Positions 32,980 to 41,882 of a stretch of 64,000 nucleotides of DNA are shown here, piece by piece. Each line of letters opens with the position of its first letter. The stretch's first letter is position 1. Origin of the DNA: DATFFO01 sp963744905 (GTDB taxonomy: Bacteria; Actinomycetota; Acidimicrobiia; Spongiisociales; ZC4RG35); contig CAVUUV010000003.1 in NCBI GenBank assembly GCA_963744905.1, forward strand, positions 682,001-746,000, given 5' to 3'. The position numbers and the translations under genes are program-made. Below the pieces are notes generated by a model. It was not told where the DNA came from. It ran no database searches and was given only the letters and a program-made list of their open reading frames with translations.

Positions 32980-34472
32980 GCTCTCGCATGACCCTCGGCA
33001 CCTGGATCCGCGACCGGACGCGGCTCACCCCCGGGCGCATCGCCATCGACTTCGTGGATCGGGCTATCACCTACTCGGAGTTGGGCGACCGTTCGACCGG
33101 GTTGGGCGCCGAGCTGGTCGGGCGGGGTCTGAGCCGGGGCGACCGGGTGGCGGTGCTGGCCGACAACTGTCCCGACTACGCCGCATTGCTGTTCGCCTGT
33201 GCCCGGGCCGGCCTGGTCATGACCCCCCTCAACTGGAGGCTGGCCACGCCGGAGCTCGCCTATCAGATCGACCACTCCGAATGCTCGATCGTTCTCGCTT
33301 CCCGGGCCCGAACCGATCAGGCCTCCGCCGCCGTCGGGGCCGCCGCCGGCAGTCCTCCACTCTCGATGCTGGAGGAGACAGGGACTGGGCCGGGGTCTTT
33401 CACGGACGCTCCGGTGGCGAACGATGACCCCCTGTTCCTGATCTACACGTCCGGAACCACGGGGCGCCCCAAAGGGGCGCTCCTCAGCCATTCCAACTGC
33501 TTCTGGACCAACATCTCCATCGATCGGGTGATGGACGTGACCACATTCGATGTGGTGCTTCAGGTGCTCCCTCAATTCCACATCGGGGGCTGGAACGTGC
33601 AGCCCCTGCTGGCCTGGTGGAAAGGAGCCACCGTGGTCCTCGAGCCCGAATTCGATGCCGGCCGGGCGCTGGAGCTGATCGAGACCAAGCAGATCACGAC
33701 CATGATGGGGGTCCCTGCCACCTATCTGTTCATGGCCGAGCATCCCTCCTTCGCCTCGGCCGATCTCACCTCCCTGCGCATGGCCGTCGTCGGTGGGGCC
33801 CCGATGCCCGAATCGCTGATCCACACCTGGACCGACCGGGGGGTGAGCCTGGTGCAGGGATACGGCCTATCCGAGGCCGCCCCAAATGTGCTGGGGCTAC
33901 CTCCCGAGTACGCCCCCACCAAGGTGGGGTACGCCGGAAAGGCCTACCCCCACGTCGAGGTGGCTCTGGCCGGCCCGGAAGGCATCTCGACGGAGGGGCC
34001 CGCCACGGGAGAGCTGCTGGTACGGGGCCCCAACGTCTTCTCGGGCTACTGGAAGGACCCGGAGGCGACCGAGGAGGCGATGGCCGGGGGCTGGCTCCAC
34101 ACCGGCGACGTCGCCGAGCGTGACGGCGAGGGCTTCTATCGGATCAAGGACCGGGTCAAGGACATGTTCATCTCCGGTGGCGAGAACGTATACCCGGCCG
34201 AGGTGGAGTCGGCCCTGGCCGAGCATCCGGCCGTGGTGGAGGCGGCGGTGCTGGGGGTGCCCGACGAGCGCTGGGGAGAGGTGGGGGTGGCCGTGGTCGC
34301 CACCCGGGTCGATGTGGCGCCCGAGGACCTGATCGCCTGGTGCCGGGAGAGACTGGCCTCCTACAAGGTCCCGCGCCGGGTCCACTTCATCGATGCCCTG
34401 CCCCGATCCGGCATGAACAAGGTACTCAAGGGAGACCTGGCCGAATGGCTGGAGGCCGGTCATGACCGCTGA
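32976..34472 (+). CDS. acyl-CoA synthetase (AMP-forming)
   Basis: A 498-residue ANL-superfamily ligase: P-loop 'YTSGTTGRPKGALLSHSN', 'YGLSEAAP' (A5), 'GWLHTGDVAERDGEGFY' (A7), 'DRVKDMFISGGENVYPAEVE' (hinge and A8), and the final catalytic Lys in 'MNKVLKGDL' (A10). It activates a carboxylic acid as an adenylate and transfers it to CoA. It follows the transporter and hydrolase directly, so it probably traps the imported acid. The chain length or aromatic nature of the substrate cannot be read reliably. ATG 32976 overlaps the hydrolase stop. Confidence 0.9.
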   Translation: MSSRMTLGTWIRDRTRLTPGRIAIDFVDRAITYSELGDRSTGLGAELVGRGLSRGDRVAVLADNCPDYAALLFACARAGLVMTPLNWRLATPELAYQIDHSECSIVLASRARTDQASAAVGAAAGSPPLSMLEETGTGPGSFTDAPVANDDPLFLIYTSGTTGRPKGALLSHSNCFWTNISIDRVMDVTTFDVVLQVLPQFHIGGWNVQPLLAWWKGATVVLEPEFDAGRALELIETKQITTMMGVPATYLFMAEHPSFASADLTSLRMAVVGGAPMPESLIHTWTDRGVSLVQGYGLSEAAPNVLGLPPEYAPTKVGYAGKAYPHVEVALAGPEGISTEGPATGELLVRGPNVFSGYWKDPEATEEAMAGGWLHTGDVAERDGEGFYRIKDRVKDMFISGGENVYPAEVESALAEHPAVVEAAVLGVPDERWGEVGVAVVATRVDVAPEDLIAWCRERLASYKVPRRVHFIDALPRSGMNKVLKGDLAEWLEAGHDR

Positions 34473-35100
34473 ACCGTGGATCGAGGAACCCGAGCCCCCC
34501 ACCAGTGTGGACGGGGTGGCCCTCTCGGCCCGGGGAGTGCGCACCCGCCGCGCTCTGCTGGAGGCAGCCGAACAGGTATTCGCCGAACATGGCTGGGAAC
34601 AGGCGTCGATCGTCAAGATCACCGAGCGGGCCGGGGTCAGCCAGGGGACCTTCTACCGCTACTTCGTCTCCAAGCAGGCCATCTTCGACGAGCTGGTCGA
34701 CGATCTCAACCGGCGGGTACGAAGGGCCATGGCAGAGGGAGCAGCGCGGGGACAGACCCGGACGGAGGCGGAACGCCACGGCTTCGAGGGGTTCTTTCGC
34801 TTCACGTCCGACCATCCCGCCCTGTACCGGGTCATCCGCCAGGCCGAGTTCGCCTCACCACCTGCGCTGCACCGCCATTACGAGCGGATCGCGGCCGGGT
34901 ACAGGCAGGCCCTGGCGGCGGCGATGGAACGAGGAGAGATTGCCCGGGGAGACCCCGAGGTCTTGGCCTACGCCCTGATGGGGGTGGGCGAGCTGATCGG
35001 GATGCGGTGGATCCTCTGGAACGAGGAGGGCTCCATCCCCTCCGACGTCATGGACGAGATGATGGCCTTCATCCAGCGAGGGTTGGGAGCGAGCTCGTGA
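34462..35100 (+). CDS. TetR-family transcriptional regulator
   Basis: A 212-residue regulator. The N-terminal helix-turn-helix is 'ALLEAAEQVFAEHGWEQASI' followed by 'TERAGVSQGTFYRYFVSKQA' (residues ~28-70); the C-terminal ligand domain is helical. It overlaps the acyl-CoA ligase by 11 bases and the KAS III-like gene by 4. It probably represses its own operon through the palindrome at 27489-27508 and senses an acyl-CoA or the free acid (inference). Confidence 0.88.
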   Translation: MTAEPWIEEPEPPTSVDGVALSARGVRTRRALLEAAEQVFAEHGWEQASIVKITERAGVSQGTFYRYFVSKQAIFDELVDDLNRRVRRAMAEGAARGQTRTEAERHGFEGFFRFTSDHPALYRVIRQAEFASPPALHRHYERIAAGYRQALAAAMERGEIARGDPEVLAYALMGVGELIGMRWILWNEEGSIPSDVMDEMMAFIQRGLGASS

Positions 35101-36101
35101 GGCCCGTGGGCCTGGTGGCCACCTCCTCCTACCTGCCGCACCGCTGGATCAGCGCCGCCGAGATCTCCCACCTCTCCGACATCCCCGAGGAGGTGCTCGT
35201 CGAGCGCTTCGGGCTACTCGGCAAGCACGTCGCCGCACCCGACGAACACGTGTCGGACATGGCCGTGAATGCCGCCAACCAACTGCTGGCGGAGGCCGAA
35301 GTCGATCCGGCCAGCCTGGACGCCGTCGTCTACTTCGGCTCCACCCACAAGGATTACCAGGTATGGCAGGCCGCACCCCACATCTCCCACCGACTGGGAG
35401 CCGAGAACGCCTTCGCCCTCGAGTTGGACTACGTGTCGTGTGGTTCCCCGGTGGCGGTCCGGGTCGTGCGCGACATGCTGCGGGCCGAGCCCGAGCTGGA
35501 CCGGGTGCTGGCCGTGGCGGCCTCCCGGGAATCGTATCTGCTCGACTACACGAATGAACGGGCTCGATTCATGTTCAACTTCGGAGACGGGGCGGTGGCG
35601 GCCCTGTTCGAGGGCGGTTCCACCACACACCAGGTCCTGGGGGCGCACATGATCACCGACGGCGGATTCTCGCTGGATGTGAAGGTTCCGGCCGGGGGGT
35701 CGGTGGAGCCTGCCTCGGAGGAGAGCGTGGAGAGGCGCCGGCACTTCCTGGATGTGGCCGATCCTCTCTCCATGAAGGACCGTCTAGACCCGGTCACGCT
35801 CCCCAATTTCGTGGAAGCGGCCGGGCGAGCGCTGAAGGAGTCCGGCGCATCTCTCGAGCAGGTGGCCCTTCTATGCGGGATCCACATGAAGCGCTCCATG
35901 CACGAGAGGATCTGTGCAGCCCTCGGGCTGTCGATCGACCGGGCCGTGTACCTGGAGGACACCGGCCATATGAGCGGCGTAGACCCGCTGCTGGCTCTCG
36001 ACCGCGCCCATCGGGAAGGCAGGCTCACCCAGGGGGATCTGGTTCTCCTGCTGGCGGCCGGAACCGGCTACACGTGGGCCGCCGCCTGCATACGGTGGTG
36101 A
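35097..36101 (+). CDS. KAS III-like condensing enzyme with altered triad
   Basis: A 334-residue thiolase-fold protein of the FabH type. The nucleophile is Cys115 ('DYVSCGSPVA') and a His aligns at 263 ('GIHMKRSMHERI'). The canonical Asn of the FabH 'YGNTS' motif is His291 ('EDTGHMSGVDPLLALD'), and the 'HQAN' motif reads HMKR. A Cys-His-His arrangement suggests a non-canonical substrate, possibly an acyltransferase or thioesterase-like condensing enzyme. The GTG start overlaps the TetR stop. It is the last gene of the operon, so it probably acts on the acyl-CoA made by the ligase (inference). Confidence 0.8.
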   Translation: MRPVGLVATSSYLPHRWISAAEISHLSDIPEEVLVERFGLLGKHVAAPDEHVSDMAVNAANQLLAEAEVDPASLDAVVYFGSTHKDYQVWQAAPHISHRLGAENAFALELDYVSCGSPVAVRVVRDMLRAEPELDRVLAVAASRESYLLDYTNERARFMFNFGDGAVAALFEGGSTTHQVLGAHMITDGGFSLDVKVPAGGSVEPASEESVERRRHFLDVADPLSMKDRLDPVTLPNFVEAAGRALKESGASLEQVALLCGIHMKRSMHERICAALGLSIDRAVYLEDTGHMSGVDPLLALDRAHREGRLTQGDLVLLLAAGTGYTWAAACIRW

Positions 36102-36166
36102 TCTGGCGGGTCTGAAACGACCGGCGGACCGACCCCTGAGGGAGTGGCGATAGCTACTCTCACCGC

Positions 36167-39100
36167 ATGTTCCCTTGCCCCTCGTGCGGCAGCGAAGTTC
36201 CCGAAGGCCAGAAGTTCTGCGGCCAATGCGGGACGGCCCTGTCGGTGGCGTGCCCGGCCTGTGGCACGCTCGCCCAGCCCGGCCAGCGATTCTGCGGCGA
36301 GTGCGGAACCTCCCTCACCGGGTCCCCTTCCCCCACCCGCGAGCCGGGCCAGGAGCCGGTCAAGGAGGAGCGCCGGGTCGTGTCCGTCCTGTTCATCGAC
36401 CTGGTCGGCTTCACCTCATACTCCGAAAGGCGCGACCCCGAGGAGGTCCGCTCCCTGATCACCCAGTACTTCGACCTGGCCCGCGAGGTGGTGGAGCGCT
36501 TCGGGGGAACGGTCGACAAGTACATCGGCGACGCGGTCATGGCCTGGTGGGGGGCAACCAGCTCCCAGGAAGACGACGCCGAACGGGCCGTGCGAGCCGG
36601 ACTGGAGATCGTCGATCGGGTCACATCCCTGGGAGAGGCGGTGGGGGTGGCGGGGTTGGCCGCGCGGGCGGGGATCATGACAGGCGAGGCCTCGGTGGGA
36701 CCGGGAGGAAACGAGCGGGGTTTGTTGCTGGGCGACCTGGTCAACAGCGCCTCCCGACTGCAGTCGATCGCCCAACCCGGAACCGTCCTGGTCGGCCCGG
36801 CCACGGCGGCACTCGTCTCGGACTCGATCGAGCTGGCCGAAGCCGGCACCCATGAGGTGAAGGGCAAGACCGAGCCCATCACCGCCTCCCGGGCCCTGCG
36901 CACGGTCTCCGAGCGGGGAGGCCGGGGACGAGCCGATCGGCTCGAGCCCCCCTTCGTGGGGCGGGCCTCGGAACTGAGACTCATCAAGGACATGTTCCAC
37001 GCCACGGGTAGTGACGGGCGCGCCCGGCTGATCTCGCTGGTTGGACAGGCCGGGATCGGTAAGAGTCGCCTCATCTGGGAGTTCCGCAAGTACATCGACG
37101 GCCTGATCGAGAACGTCTACTGGCATGAGGGACGATCCCCGTCCTACGGGGACGGGATCGCCTTGTGGGCCCTCGGGGAGATGATCCGCAACCGGGCCCG
37201 GATCCAGGAGACCGACGATGACCAGACCACGCTCCGCCTGTTGGGCGAGGCGGTTTCGACCTACGTCTCCGAATCAAACGAGGAGACCTGGATCCGGGAC
37301 CGTCTGGCGGCTCTGCTGGGAGTAGGAGATTCGGCCGGCAGCGAGCGTTCCGAGCTGTTCGCAGCCGCCCGGGCCCTGTTCGAGAGGATCTCCGAGAAGG
37401 GCACGACGGTGCTGGTGTTCGAGGATCTCCAGTGGGCCGATCCCAGCTTGTTGGAGTTCATCGAGGAGTTACCGGACTGGTCCCAGAACCACCCGATCGT
37501 GGTCATCACCCTCACCCGCCCCGACCTACTCGACCGACGACCGGACTGGGGATCGGGACGACGCGGGTTCACCTCCCTCTACATCGGTCCCCTGACGGAC
37601 GACGAGATGGTGGAGCTGATCGACGGAGCCGTTCCCGGGATCCCGGCTCCGGTGCGGGCCCGCATCGTCGAGGCTGCAGACGGTGTCCCCTTGTTCGCGG
37701 TGGAGATGATCCGCACCCTGCTGGCCGACGGGCGGTTGACGGCGGGACCGGAGGGGGTCACGGCCGGACAACTGGACGACATGGAGGTGCCCAGCTCCGT
37801 CCAGGCGGTGATATCGGCTCGCCTCGACCGGCTGGCGGCCACAGACAGGGATCTGACGAGGGATGCAGCCGTGCTCGGCTATTCCTTCACCGTAGACGGC
37901 TTGGCGGCGCTCGGCGACGAGACCGTCGACAAGCTGGAGCGACGCCTGTCCGATCTGATCCGACGTGAGATCTTCGAGCTGGTCCGCGACCCTCTCTCCC
38001 CCGAGCGAGGCCAGTACCGCTGGGTGCAAAGCCTGCTTCGGGAGGTGGCGTACGGGCGCATCGCCCGATCGGATCGCAACACCCTGCACCTGAGGGCGGC
38101 CCGCTACTTTCGGGATCTGGACGAGCCAGAGCTGGCCCCGCTGGCGGCGGCTCATTATGTGTCGGCGGTCGACAACAGCCCCCAACCGGATCCCGAGCTG
38201 CAGGCCGAGCTGGTCGAGGCCCTGCAGAGAGCCATCGAGCGAGCCCAGGCGGTTCATGGCTACGAGCAGGTCCTGGGCCTGGTCGACACCGCCCTTCCCG
38301 TGGTGCCCGATGACATCGCCGTCGATCTGCGCGAGGTGGGAGCGCGCGCGGCCGTGCACGTCGTCGACCTGGAGAAAGCGGATCATCATGTGGAGGCATT
38401 GGCCGAGTTGGCGGAGACCTCCGAAGACGAGGCTGTCCTGCACCGGGCCATGGCATTGCGGGGCTGGGTGGCCAACGACACCCGCCGATCCGAGGAAGCT
38501 CGGCCGGTGATGGAGGAGCACCTGACCCGCTATCCCGATTTGATGTCCAATCCCGACCTGGCCCGCACCGCGGTGGTACTGGCCCGGGCGCGGATGCTGG
38601 CCGGCGACGATAGCGGGGCGGCCGAGCTGGCCGACACTGCCCTGGCCGCGGTGGAGCATTTCGACCTGCTGGAAGAGATTGCCGATGCCATGGTCACCCG
38701 GGGCACGGCGCTGGTCGGTAGCCGGAATCACCAGGGGATGGCGTTGTTGCGCGGCGCACTCAGTATGTGTCTGGAACACGACCTGACCAGCACAGGGTTG
38801 CGAGCGATGATCAATATCGGTTACGGATCTCCCGACCTGGAAGAGGGCCGGGAGATGACCTGGCGGGCCTTCGAGGAGGCGAGGCGAATCGGGGACCGCG
38901 GCCACGCTCGCTTCGCGGCCGGCAACAGCCTGGGGTGGATGATGGAGGCCCTCCAGCTGTCAGAGATCGACGACCTCCTGGCCGACCCCATCTTCATCGA
39001 CATGCCGCCGACCGACGAGATCGGCCTTCATTCCACCCGGGCGGAGACCGCACTGATGCGGGGCAATCGCCGCGAGGCTCTGGACGAGTTGGCCGCTGCC

Positions 39101-39613
39101 CGGATCCTGGCCGAGGACATCACCGATTATCAGGTGCTCAGCTTCATCGAAGGCGGCGACCGGCTTCTCGACTTCTTCGACGGGGATTACGCGACCGTGT
39201 ACGAGACCTTCCGACGCCGTTTTCGAGAGGTGTCGTTTGCCCCCTGGCTCTCCGCCACCGAGGCGATAAAGGTCGCCGCTCAAGCCGGCCGTGCCGATTG
39301 GGTCGCGGAGGCACTCGAGATGGTGCGGACCGTGCCGAGCAGCAAGCTCATGACCGTCCTGGACCACTGGGGCGAGGCGATACTCACCATGCTCGACGGG
39401 GATCCGGACCGGGGGGTGGAGTTGGTGGAGAGCATCGCCGACGACGCCCGAGACCTGCGGTTTCGTCGCACCGAGTTCTACATCCTGGCTTCGGGCGCCC
39501 GCCTCCTCCCGGCCGATCACCCCCAGCGCGACCGGCTCGCCACCCGAGCCCGCGCCATCGCCACCGAGGCCGGCGCCCAGGGCCTGTCGGAGTGGCTCGA
39601 CCTCACTCTGTGA
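36167..39613 (+). CDS. class III cyclase - AAA - TPR signalling protein with zinc ribbons
   Basis: A 1148-residue protein. Two zinc-ribbon knuckles open it (residues 4-21 'CPSCG...FCGQCG' and 29-46 'CPACG...FCGECG'), followed by a class III nucleotidyl cyclase domain (~68-240) with metal Asp78 ('LFIDLVGFT') and Asp122 ('KYIGDAVMAWWG') and the transition-state Asn/Arg in 'GDLVNSASRLQS'. An AAA/NB-ARC-like ATPase follows ('LVGQAGIGKSRLIWEF', Walker B 'LVFEDLQWADPS'), and the last half is TPR-like helices. All cyclase metal residues are present, so it may be active. The layout is that of large actinobacterial cyclase/LuxR-like regulators, here without a DNA-binding end. A paralogue lies at 44940. 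Confidence 0.85.
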   Translation: MFPCPSCGSEVPEGQKFCGQCGTALSVACPACGTLAQPGQRFCGECGTSLTGSPSPTREPGQEPVKEERRVVSVLFIDLVGFTSYSERRDPEEVRSLITQYFDLAREVVERFGGTVDKYIGDAVMAWWGATSSQEDDAERAVRAGLEIVDRVTSLGEAVGVAGLAARAGIMTGEASVGPGGNERGLLLGDLVNSASRLQSIAQPGTVLVGPATAALVSDSIELAEAGTHEVKGKTEPITASRALRTVSERGGRGRADRLEPPFVGRASELRLIKDMFHATGSDGRARLISLVGQAGIGKSRLIWEFRKYIDGLIENVYWHEGRSPSYGDGIALWALGEMIRNRARIQETDDDQTTLRLLGEAVSTYVSESNEETWIRDRLAALLGVGDSAGSERSELFAAARALFERISEKGTTVLVFEDLQWADPSLLEFIEELPDWSQNHPIVVITLTRPDLLDRRPDWGSGRRGFTSLYIGPLTDDEMVELIDGAVPGIPAPVRARIVEAADGVPLFAVEMIRTLLADGRLTAGPEGVTAGQLDDMEVPSSVQAVISARLDRLAATDRDLTRDAAVLGYSFTVDGLAALGDETVDKLERRLSDLIRREIFELVRDPLSPERGQYRWVQSLLREVAYGRIARSDRNTLHLRAARYFRDLDEPELAPLAAAHYVSAVDNSPQPDPELQAELVEALQRAIERAQAVHGYEQVLGLVDTALPVVPDDIAVDLREVGARAAVHVVDLEKADHHVEALAELAETSEDEAVLHRAMALRGWVANDTRRSEEARPVMEEHLTRYPDLMSNPDLARTAVVLARARMLAGDDSGAAELADTALAAVEHFDLLEEIADAMVTRGTALVGSRNHQGMALLRGALSMCLEHDLTSTGLRAMINIGYGSPDLEEGREMTWRAFEEARRIGDRGHARFAAGNSLGWMMEALQLSEIDDLLADPIFIDMPPTDEIGLHSTRAETALMRGNRREALDELAAARILAEDITDYQVLSFIEGGDRLLDFFDGDYATVYETFRRRFREVSFAPWLSATEAIKVAAQAGRADWVAEALEMVRTVPSSKLMTVLDHWGEAILTMLDGDPDRGVELVESIADDARDLRFRRTEFYILASGARLLPADHPQRDRLATRARAIATEAGAQGLSEWLDLTL

Positions 39614-39722
39614 ACGGAAACCCGGCGCTTAGCCGCGAAACGGTTCACAAAGTGGCCGGGGAGGGGGCCCGAACCTCGCTCTGTGAACGGAGACCCGGCG
39701 TTTAGCCGCGAAACGGTTCACA
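39607..39722 (+). repeat. tandem duplication of a 43-bp hairpin segment
   Basis: Two near-identical 43-base copies (39607-39649 and 39680-39722, offset 73, three substitutions). Each begins TCTGTGAAC and ends GTTCACA, so each has a TGTGAAC/GTTCACA inverted repeat with a 27-base interior containing AGCCGCGAAACG. The first copy overlaps the stop codon of the cyclase gene; the second ends 15 bases before the decarboxylase start. It could be an operator pair, a 3'-end hairpin or a REP-like element. Confidence 0.75.
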
Positions 39723-39737
39723 GTATCCTCACCGCCC

Positions 39738-41150
39738 ATGACACCCGACTGGGGACCGGCGCTGGAACGGGCGCACGCGGCTGCGCTGCGGTGGCTGGAG
39801 AGCCTTCCCCACCGGCCGGTCAGGCCCGACAGGGATGCCGGCGCCATGGCGGCCCTGTTCGAGGCTCCGCTGCCCGAGGACCCCCTCGACCCGGCCAAGG
39901 TGATTGAGGAACTCGAGCACATGGCCGAGCCGGGCCTTATCGCCATGAACTCTCCCCGCTTTCACGGATGGGTGATCGGAGGGGCAACCCCGGCCGGGGT
40001 GGCGGCCGACTGGCTGGTGGCAGCCTGGGATCAGAACACGGCCATGACCGAGCCCACCCCGGCCATGGCCGCCATCGAGAACCTGACCGCACGCTGGATT
40101 CTCGAGCTGATGAAACTTCCCCCGGACTGCGGCGTGGGGTTCGTGACCGGGGGCCAGGTGGCCAACCTGACCTGCCTGGCAGCCGCCCGCAGCGGAGTGG
40201 CCGCCGCCTATGGATGGAACGTCGACGCAGAAGGCCTGGCGGGAGGACCGACGATCACGGTGATAACGGGTGAGCACGTCCACCACACCGTTGGCAAGGC
40301 CCTGAGAATCCTGGGTCTGGGCCACTCCACCGCCGTCGAGGTCCCCTGCGACGACAATGCCCGCATCATCCCTGACGAACTGGCCCGGGCCATGGCCGCC
40401 GTCGATGGCCCGGTCATCGTCTGTGCCCAGGCCGGGGACGTGAACACCGGCGGGATCGACCGTTTCGATTCCCTCAACCAGATTCTCGACGAAGGCCGCG
40501 CCTCCCGCCCCGAGGGAGGGGTGTGGCTTCACGTCGATGGGGCCATCGGGCTATGGGGCCTGGCTTCCGAGCTCCTCCGCCCCATGTTCGCCGGAATCGA
40601 ACGGGCCGACTCCTGGTCGACCGATGCCCACAAGTGGCTCAACACACCCTATGACTGCGGTATCGCCATCACCGCCCACCCCGAAGCCCACCGCCGGGCA
40701 CTGACGCTGCGGGCCGACTACCTGCCCGACGGCGATGAAGCCCGCAACCCGATCGACTTCAACCCCGAGATGAGCCGCCGCGCCCGGGCCACCCCGGTCT
40801 ATGCCACCATGCGCTCGCTGGGCCGGTCGGGGATCGTGGAGATGATCGAGCGCACCACCGCCATGGCCCGCCGCTACGCCGAGACGCTGTCGAATCAGGA
40901 GGGGGTGGAGATTCTCAACGAGGTGGAACTGAACCAGGTGCTGGTCCGCTTCCGGCACCCGGACGGAGACGCCGCCCACCACACACCGGCCGTGCTGGCC
41001 CGGGTGCAGCAGCAAGGGATCGCCTACCCGACCGGGACCCTGTGGCAGGGAGAGCCGGCCATCCGCATCTCGGTGTCCAACTGGATGATCGAGGAGGAGG
41101 ATGTCGACCTCACCGTCACCGCCCTTCTGGAGGCACACGCCTCGGTGTGA
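39738..41150 (+). CDS. pyridoxal-5'-phosphate-dependent decarboxylase (group II)
   Basis: A 470-residue enzyme of the glutamate/aromatic amino acid decarboxylase fold. PLP-binding signs are 'GFVTGGQVANLTCLAAAR', 'GEHVHHTVGKALRI' (ring-stacking His), 'WLHVDGAIGLWGLA' (Asp) and the Schiff-base Lys in 'SWSTDAHKWLNTPYDCG'. The amino acid substrate is not predictable; related group II enzymes use Glu, Asp, Trp, Tyr or Dopa. ATG 39738 follows the second hairpin repeat. It is probably monocistronic; the next gene is on the other strand. Confidence 0.88.
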   Translation: MTPDWGPALERAHAAALRWLESLPHRPVRPDRDAGAMAALFEAPLPEDPLDPAKVIEELEHMAEPGLIAMNSPRFHGWVIGGATPAGVAADWLVAAWDQNTAMTEPTPAMAAIENLTARWILELMKLPPDCGVGFVTGGQVANLTCLAAARSGVAAAYGWNVDAEGLAGGPTITVITGEHVHHTVGKALRILGLGHSTAVEVPCDDNARIIPDELARAMAAVDGPVIVCAQAGDVNTGGIDRFDSLNQILDEGRASRPEGGVWLHVDGAIGLWGLASELLRPMFAGIERADSWSTDAHKWLNTPYDCGIAITAHPEAHRRALTLRADYLPDGDEARNPIDFNPEMSRRARATPVYATMRSLGRSGIVEMIERTTAMARRYAETLSNQEGVEILNEVELNQVLVRFRHPDGDAAHHTPAVLARVQQQGIAYPTGTLWQGEPAIRISVSNWMIEEEDVDLTVTALLEAHASV

Positions 41151-41162
41151 ACCCGGGGAAAC

Positions 41163-41882
41163 TCAGGATCTCGGGACCGCGACGAACCATTCGCTTCGGT
41201 TGAGGAGGGCGAACGTTTCCTCCCCCAGGCCATCGAATACCGCCTTCGTCTGGGAGGGCATAACTCGAAGGGCGGCCATCTTTCGCCCCAGCAGCCCATC
41301 GTCGAGGTCGAGAGCCAGGGCCAGGTCTTCCTCCCGGACTCCCTCGGGGCGTTCATCTGTCATGTAGACGTCCCACTCTTCGTATTTGTCGCTCCACTCC
41401 TCCACATGAGCCCGAGTCACGGCCGCGGTGAGAAGCCTCGCCCGCCGCCCGGTCTTCTCCCAGGCACGCCTCGTCCAGATCCCGACCGTGATGTGGTCCG
41501 GGTGGAATGTCATGCCGTCCGGGCCGAAGGTGAGGATGGTGTCCGGGCGCACCTCGTCGATTATCCCGGTGATGCGAGCCGTTGCCTCGTCGGTATCGAC
41601 AGACGCCAGGGTGCCGTCGACGTAGCCAAGCCAGCGGTGCGGCCCCAGGCCGAGCTCCGCCATGGCCGCCGCGGCCTCCCGGCGCCGGACCTCGGAGAGG
41701 ACGTGGGGAGGCCAGGTTTGGGGGTCGTCGGTGCCGTGCTCTCCGGCCGTGGCCAGCACGCATTCGACCCGTTGCCCGGCCCGGGCCGCGGCTGCCATGA
41801 CCCCTCCCGCCAGGAACACGTCGTCATCGGGATGTGCCCAGACCGAGAGGACGGTCCCGAGCCCGGAAGGAGCCAGCATCAT
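41163..41882 (-). CDS. PIG-L/LmbE-family deacetylase
   Basis: A 239-residue zinc deacetylase of the PIG-L family (GlcNAc-type N-deacetylases such as mycothiol enzymes MshB/Mca). The zinc motif is 'VWAHPDDDVFLAGG' (AHPDD), with 'TFHPDHITVG' supplying the later His. The substrate is probably an N-acyl-glycoside or thiol conjugate. ATG 41882 overlaps the kinase stop by 4 bases, so it is translated with the cyclic-nucleotide/kinase operon. A mycothiol-related role would link it to redox signalling in the neighbours (inference). Confidence 0.85.
   Translation of the reverse strand: MMLAPSGLGTVLSVWAHPDDDVFLAGGVMAAAARAGQRVECVLATAGEHGTDDPQTWPPHVLSEVRRREAAAAMAELGLGPHRWLGYVDGTLASVDTDEATARITGIIDEVRPDTILTFGPDGMTFHPDHITVGIWTRRAWEKTGRRARLLTAAVTRAHVEEWSDKYEEWDVYMTDERPEGVREEDLALALDLDDGLLGRKMAALRVMPSQTKAVFDGLGEETFALLNRSEWFVAVPRS

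Noticed and set aside
35097..36101. Annotation of the KAS III-like protein as an ordinary FabH
   Set aside because: The Asn and HQAN motifs are replaced; a canonical FabH exists elsewhere in the window.
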